From Elainella saxicola E1 (GTDB lineage: Bacteria > Cyanobacteriota > Cyanobacteriia > Elainellales > Elainellaceae), in assembly GCA_002796835.1 (NCBI GenBank), contig LUGL01000024.1:195414-235655 (forward strand): 40,242 bases of DNA, given 5' to 3'. This document shows, piece after piece, positions 37,010 to 40,242 of this stretch. How positions within the stretch are numbered: the stretch's first letter is position 1; every line of letters begins with the position of its first letter. A model generated the notes under the pieces. The model was given only the letters and a program-made list of their open reading frames with translations. It had not been told where the DNA came from and made no database searches. Position numbers and translations under genes: made by a program.

Positions 37010-37708
37010 CTAATATTCAACGCCCGGTTGCGCTTTCACCCCTTGTTCTCGAAATGGATGTTTCACCAACGTCATTTCAGTTACCAGATCGGCCCGATCG
37101 ATCAAAGCGGCTGGAGCCCCTCGGCCTGTGAGAACCACATGGGAATCTTCGGGTTTCGTATCGAGTCCGGCTAAAACCTGCTCGACGGTCAGATAACCCA
37201 ACTTCAGCGCCACGTTGATTTCATCCAACAACACCATTTGAAAGTCAGGATTACTGATCAAGGACAACGCTTTTTGCCATGCCTCGGCTGCTTTTTGCAT
37301 ATCGCGCTCCCGGTCTTGCGTCTCCCAGGTAAACCCTTCCCCCATGGCATGGAATTCAAGCTGCGGTGGCTGGCCCGCTTTGGCTTCTGTCCAAATGGAT
37401 AAGACGGCTTTTTCAGCGGGTTCCCAGGCTCCTTTAATAAACTGGACGATCGCCACTTGATGCCCGTGACCGAGCGATCGCATTACCATGCCTAAAGCAG
37501 CCGTCGTTTTGCCTTTGCCGTTACCCGTATGCACAATAATCAATCCCTTTGATTGGGTGCGTTGGGATAAACGCTGCTCCTGGACTTCTTTGCGGCGCTG
37601 CATCTTGCGACGATATTGCGCTTCGGTTAACCCTTGGGCGGTTGCTTCTTCGTCTAGACGAGTGGCTTCTTGATCAGCAATGGGCGTGAGGGCAGGATTG
37701 AGTTCCAT
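37010..37708 (-). CDS. cobO: Cob(I)yrinic acid a,c-diamide (corrinoid) adenosyltransferase
   Basis: The 232-residue enzyme of the CobO/BtuR type transfers the adenosyl group from ATP to cob(I)alamin or its precursors. The P-loop HTGNGKGKTTAALGMVMRSLG (from about residue 60) is diagnostic, followed by VAIVQFIKGAW, FTWETQDRERDM, VLLDEINVALKLGYL and VVLTGRGAPAALID. A 50-residue charged N-terminal helix is common in CobO. No cobalamin riboswitch is visible in the short upstream gap (27 bp to the RTX remnant). It is 137 bp upstream of the NfeD-like gene on the same strand. Confidence 0.95.
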   Translation of the reverse strand: MELNPALTPIADQEATRLDEEATAQGLTEAQYRRKMQRRKEVQEQRLSQRTQSKGLIIVHTGNGKGKTTAALGMVMRSLGHGHQVAIVQFIKGAWEPAEKAVLSIWTEAKAGQPPQLEFHAMGEGFTWETQDRERDMQKAAEAWQKALSLISNPDFQMVLLDEINVALKLGYLTVEQVLAGLDTKPEDSHVVLTGRGAPAALIDRADLVTEMTLVKHPFREQGVKAQPGVEY

Positions 37709-37735
37709 TCAGGTTGATGCTCTGTGGGGTCAGCC

Positions 37736-37996
37736 CTATTTTGCCACGGCAGTTAACGTCCTGTGGGTTGAGATAGCTTTGAAACTTGAGGAGCCAACAG
37801 AAATCCCCAACCGTTCCATTGGAGCGATCGGGGATAGGTGACTTCTCGAGAGAAATTGAGGCAGGACAGAGGCAGGACGCCCAAAGATGGAACGCAGGTC
37901 GATCAAGTCATTGGCCGTTTCAAATTTCTTGATCACATCCCGCTGCTTAGACAGCCGATCGATCACGCACATGTCTCTACCTTTGCCACCCACCAA
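37736..37996 (-). pseudogene. Out-of-frame C-terminal tail of the RTX protein gene
   Basis: Directly after the last intact RTX nonapeptide the reading frame shifts. In the new frame LVGGKGRDMCVIDRLSKQ continues the calcium-binding repeat and is followed by DVIKKFETANDLIDLRSIF, the typical closing motif of cyanobacterial RTX proteins. The final 40 residues (from GRPASVLPQF) do not look like the usual ending. The preceding frame stops at 37963, so this tail is lost from the present product unless the shift is a sequencing error. Confidence 0.75.
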
Positions 37997-39742
37997 TCGC
38001 TGCCGCTGCCCCCCGAGAGCAAGTCATTGCCAGATCCTCCCCGCAGGCGATCGTTGCCAGCCTGACCTTTCAGACGATCATTTCCACCTAAGCCAATCAA
38101 ATCGTCGCGATGGGTGTTTCCGGTTAGGCGATCGCTATTGGAAAGACCTTTGTGTTTGAGACCCCCTCGCCCTTTCTGAATTGAAATCGGATTCAGGGCA
38201 GATCCTAATTGACAGGTATCAGCAACGAACCAAATTCCTTTCACCACGCCTTGGATGCGGTTGCCAATCAGGTCAGTAACATCATTCTCCGGCTTCAATG
38301 AAATTTCATAGTTGCCGCTAATGCTAGTTTGGCCTTTCAGATTGCTTAAAGTCCAGGTGATGCCATCGGTGCTAGTCAGGATTGCGCCTTCCAGAGAGAG
38401 TAGCACTCCGTCGCGGCTGAGCAGCAGATCGGAGACATCCAGGTTTTGGACGGGCTCATTAAACTTGATGATGACAGAATCTGGATTGGTTCCACCGGTT
38501 GCTGCTGGAATTTCGATCGTGCCATTTGGAGCAGTGTTATCAACCACAAGGCCCTGGTTGCCACCCGCACCATTGCCCGAACCATTGGAGGTCTGGCTGG
38601 TATCCACGCTACCAATGTTGCCGCTGGGATCGATCGCTCGAACCACAATATTATAGCTGCCATCTCCTAGCGCATTCGTAATTGCATCATCTGCTAAGGT
38701 CCAGGTGCCATCCCCATTGTTGGTAGCATTGTAAGTGGTGCCATTAATGGTAACTTGGACAGTAGCCGTTGGATCATCAACCGTACCGCCGAGTTGAGGC
38801 GTATTATCGTTAGTACTCTTTGGATTAAAAGTGACTTTGGGGGCAGTCAGGTCAATTGCCACAGCCAATGCAGGAGAAGCACCACTCTCATTACCAACTG
38901 GGTCTGTGTAGGTTGAGGTGATATTGTGGTTACCTTCGGCGAGTACAGTGGTAGTAACAGACCAGGTGCCATCTCCTTGAACCGTACCGCTTCCCACAAG
39001 GGTTGTGCCGTCATAGATTTTGACTACATCTCCTGCCGTACCGCCGCCGCCGGTAAAGGTTGGGGTTGTGTCGCTCGTAATGTTGTCGGTGTTTGAGAAA
39101 CCAGAGTCGCTTGCTGCGGTCAGATCAGGTGCAACATTGGGGGCAGCTGGTGGCGTTGTATCAAGCGTGTTGTTCGTGACTGCTTGGTTCGAGAAAGCAA
39201 CGGCATCATTGCCAGCCAGGTCTTCCACTGGACTAGAGCCAGGAACGGCATAGCTGATCGTTACCACATCACCAGGATTAACTGGATTAGCAAGTGTTAA
39301 CGTTACAGTTGAACCACTGGCATCGACCCCATTGACGGTGACGGTTGAGCCATTCACTTTGACGACATAAGCGCCAGTCGCAGGGTCAGAACTGCCGTTG
39401 AGGGCTTCGTCATAGGTGAGGATCAGAATATTATCATCGATCGCAGCACTGGTAAGGGTAGGTGGTGTTGTATCTCCGGTTGTATTTGTCACTGCCTGAT
39501 TGGAGAAAGCAGCCGCATCATTCCCGGCAACATCTTCTACCGGATTGGAACCAGGAACGGCATAGCTAACAGTAACCACATCACCCGGATTAACTGAATT
39601 AGCCAGCGTCAAGGTGACGGTTGAACCATTCGCATCCACTCCACTGACAGTAACCGTAGAGCCATTTACTTTGACAACATAAGCGCCAGTCGCAGGATCT
39701 GAGCTACCGTTGAGGGCTTCGTCATAGGTGAGGGTTAAGGTG
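37963..39742 (-). CDS. RTX/SwmB/Ig-like repeat protein, truncated at both ends
   Basis: The frame is open from the insertion-sequence junction near 39742 to a stop at 37963; the first usable start inside it is a GTG at 39639. Reading from the N-terminal side there are two SwmB-type repeats of 104 residues (LTYDEALNGSSDPATGAYVV and PGDVV repeated), then two bacterial Ig-like domains (DTTPTFTGGG with GDGTWSVTT; NDNTPQLGGTV with GDGTWTLAD), a Big-like domain starting DNTAPNGTIEIP, and a C-terminal run of RTX calcium-binding nonapeptides (GLGGNDRLKGQAGNDRLRGG). Such proteins are large, secreted by type I systems or surface-bound. Here the upstream part is separated by an IS and the C-terminal secretion region is frameshifted, so the gene is probably inactive. 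Confidence 0.8.
39150..39742 (-). repeat. Two tandem SwmB units with a 312-bp period
   Basis: The segments around 39150-39430 and 39432-39742 align with an offset of 312 bp (104 codons) and are nearly identical over long stretches; for example CGTCATAGGTGAG and GCGCCAGTCGCAGG recur on the plus strand. They encode the two SwmB-type repeats of the RTX protein. More units probably existed upstream of the insertion. Confidence 0.85.
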
Positions 39743-40242
39743 TACCCCTGTTAAGGTGAATATTTGTACTATTCTGGATTGAGCAATCGAGCAGTTGCGA
39801 CATGGGGATGTTTTGGGTCAAACGGCTTCTTGGTCGTCGGTTTCTTTTGTCCTCGTTTGGATTTACGAAACCGTTGCAGATTGACCCGTTCTGCCCATTG
39901 CCGTAAACACAGGGCAAATGCCACACTATCTATTGCCCTAAACACCTGCCAATCTTGGGCTAGTATGGCAATCTCCAATCCTCGCCAGGTGGCTTGGATG
40001 TCTTCCACCACATAGTAATTCGACAACTGCTCTTCAATCACTGCTGCACCATGCACTTGCTGGAGAACCGCTCTCACCGTTGCCAGAATGTTAAAAGCCA
40101 CCAAGGCAACGCAAAACACAAACAGGGCAGCCCGTGGATAACCAAGCGTATTAAATTCGCAGTGAAATGTGTCGGTGATAGTTTGAAACATATTCTCAAT
40201 TCGCCAACGTTTCAGATACAAATCGGCAACTGTTGATGCATC
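39743..40242 (-). mobile_element. IS4-type insertion sequence, partial (one end inside the window)
   Basis: The RTX/SwmB coding similarity stops near 39742 and the 3' end of a transposase gene begins 27 bp further on, on the same strand. The inner terminal inverted repeat cannot be proven without the other end, but the sequence starting TGTACCCCTGTTAAGG near 39741 is the likely tip. The 9-mer GTTAAGGTG occurs at 39734 and again at 39750, straddling the junction. The element continues past the window. Confidence 0.75.
39769..40242 (-). CDS. IS4-family transposase, C-terminal part
   Basis: The frame is open to the window edge (it begins DASTVADLYLKRWRIENMF there), so the N-terminus lies outside. 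YLKRWRIENMF is the IS4 Y-(2)-R-(3)-E signature containing the catalytic Glu of the DDE triad. A hydrophobic helical stretch (ALFVFCVALVAFNILATVRA) follows, then a basic tail (KSKRGQKKPTTKKPF) ending at 39769. The visible part shows no stop or frameshift, so the element could be intact and active. Confidence 0.88.
   Translation of the reverse strand, partial: DASTVADLYLKRWRIENMFQTITDTFHCEFNTLGYPRAALFVFCVALVAFNILATVRAVLQQVHGAAVIEEQLSNYYVVEDIQATWRGLEIAILAQDWQVFRAIDSVAFALCLRQWAERVNLQRFRKSKRGQKKPTTKKPFDPKHPHVATARLLNPE

Noticed and set aside
37709-37735. A cobalamin riboswitch upstream of cobO
   Set aside because: The gap is only 27 bp and shows no B12-box-like sequence.
1-40242. CRISPR arrays
   Set aside because: I saw no regularly spaced 25-40-bp direct repeats with unique spacers and no cas genes; the only long repeats are the PAS and SwmB coding modules.

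Overview
The window is chromosomal DNA of a cyanobacterium. The evidence is NdhM (a subunit found only in oxygenic phototroph NDH-1), the cyanobacterial fbp-tal-zwf-opcA cluster, a plastoquinone-type chorismate lyase, and frequent GCGATCGC (HIP1) octamers and CGATCG cores. I cannot name a species; the multi-PAS kinases, CHAT and FHA proteins, and RTX/SwmB protein would suit a larger-genome, possibly filamentous form. Layout: (1) 1-5.9 kb is housekeeping: a partial MoxR ATPase, ribF, a metallo-beta-lactamase-fold hydrolase, surE, pheS, a chorismate lyase and tRNA-Leu(GAG). (2) 6.1-6.7 kb holds a lone GspH/FimT-type pseudopilin. (3) 7.1-18.8 kb is a two-gene signalling unit: a REC-histidine kinase overlapping by 8 bp a giant hybrid kinase of about 3406 residues with REC, 20 PAS modules, one GAF, HisKA, HATPase and a terminal REC. 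(4) 19.1-24.4 kb is the carbon-metabolism cluster fbp-tal-zwf-opcA. (5) 24.5-27.6 kb is cysS (minus strand), then a repeat-containing gap with a Zur/Fur-like operator in front of a histidine-rich COG0523 GTPase. (6) 27.9-34.8 kb is a phospho-signalling and proteolysis neighbourhood: a small membrane protein, an FHA-PrsW intramembrane protease, an unknown 219-residue protein, a CHAT (caspase-like)-FHA protein and a zinc-ribbon/PP2C phosphatase with a membrane anchor. (7) 34.9-37.7 kb holds ndhM, a DUF4230 membrane protein, a small NfeD-like OB-fold protein and cobO. (8) 37.7-40.2 kb holds an RTX/SwmB/Ig-repeat protein gene that is broken at both ends, by a frameshift near its C-terminus and by an IS4-type insertion sequence that runs off the window. 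How the genes work together: fbp, tal, zwf and opcA serve the Calvin cycle and the oxidative pentose phosphate pathway, with OpcA activating Zwf. The REC-kinase and the giant kinase probably form one phosphorelay with no DNA-binding output gene beside it. The two FHA-linked protease-like proteins and the PP2C could form a phosphothreonine-dependent control circuit; this is inferred from gene proximity and domains only. It is the best candidate here for an undescribed system.
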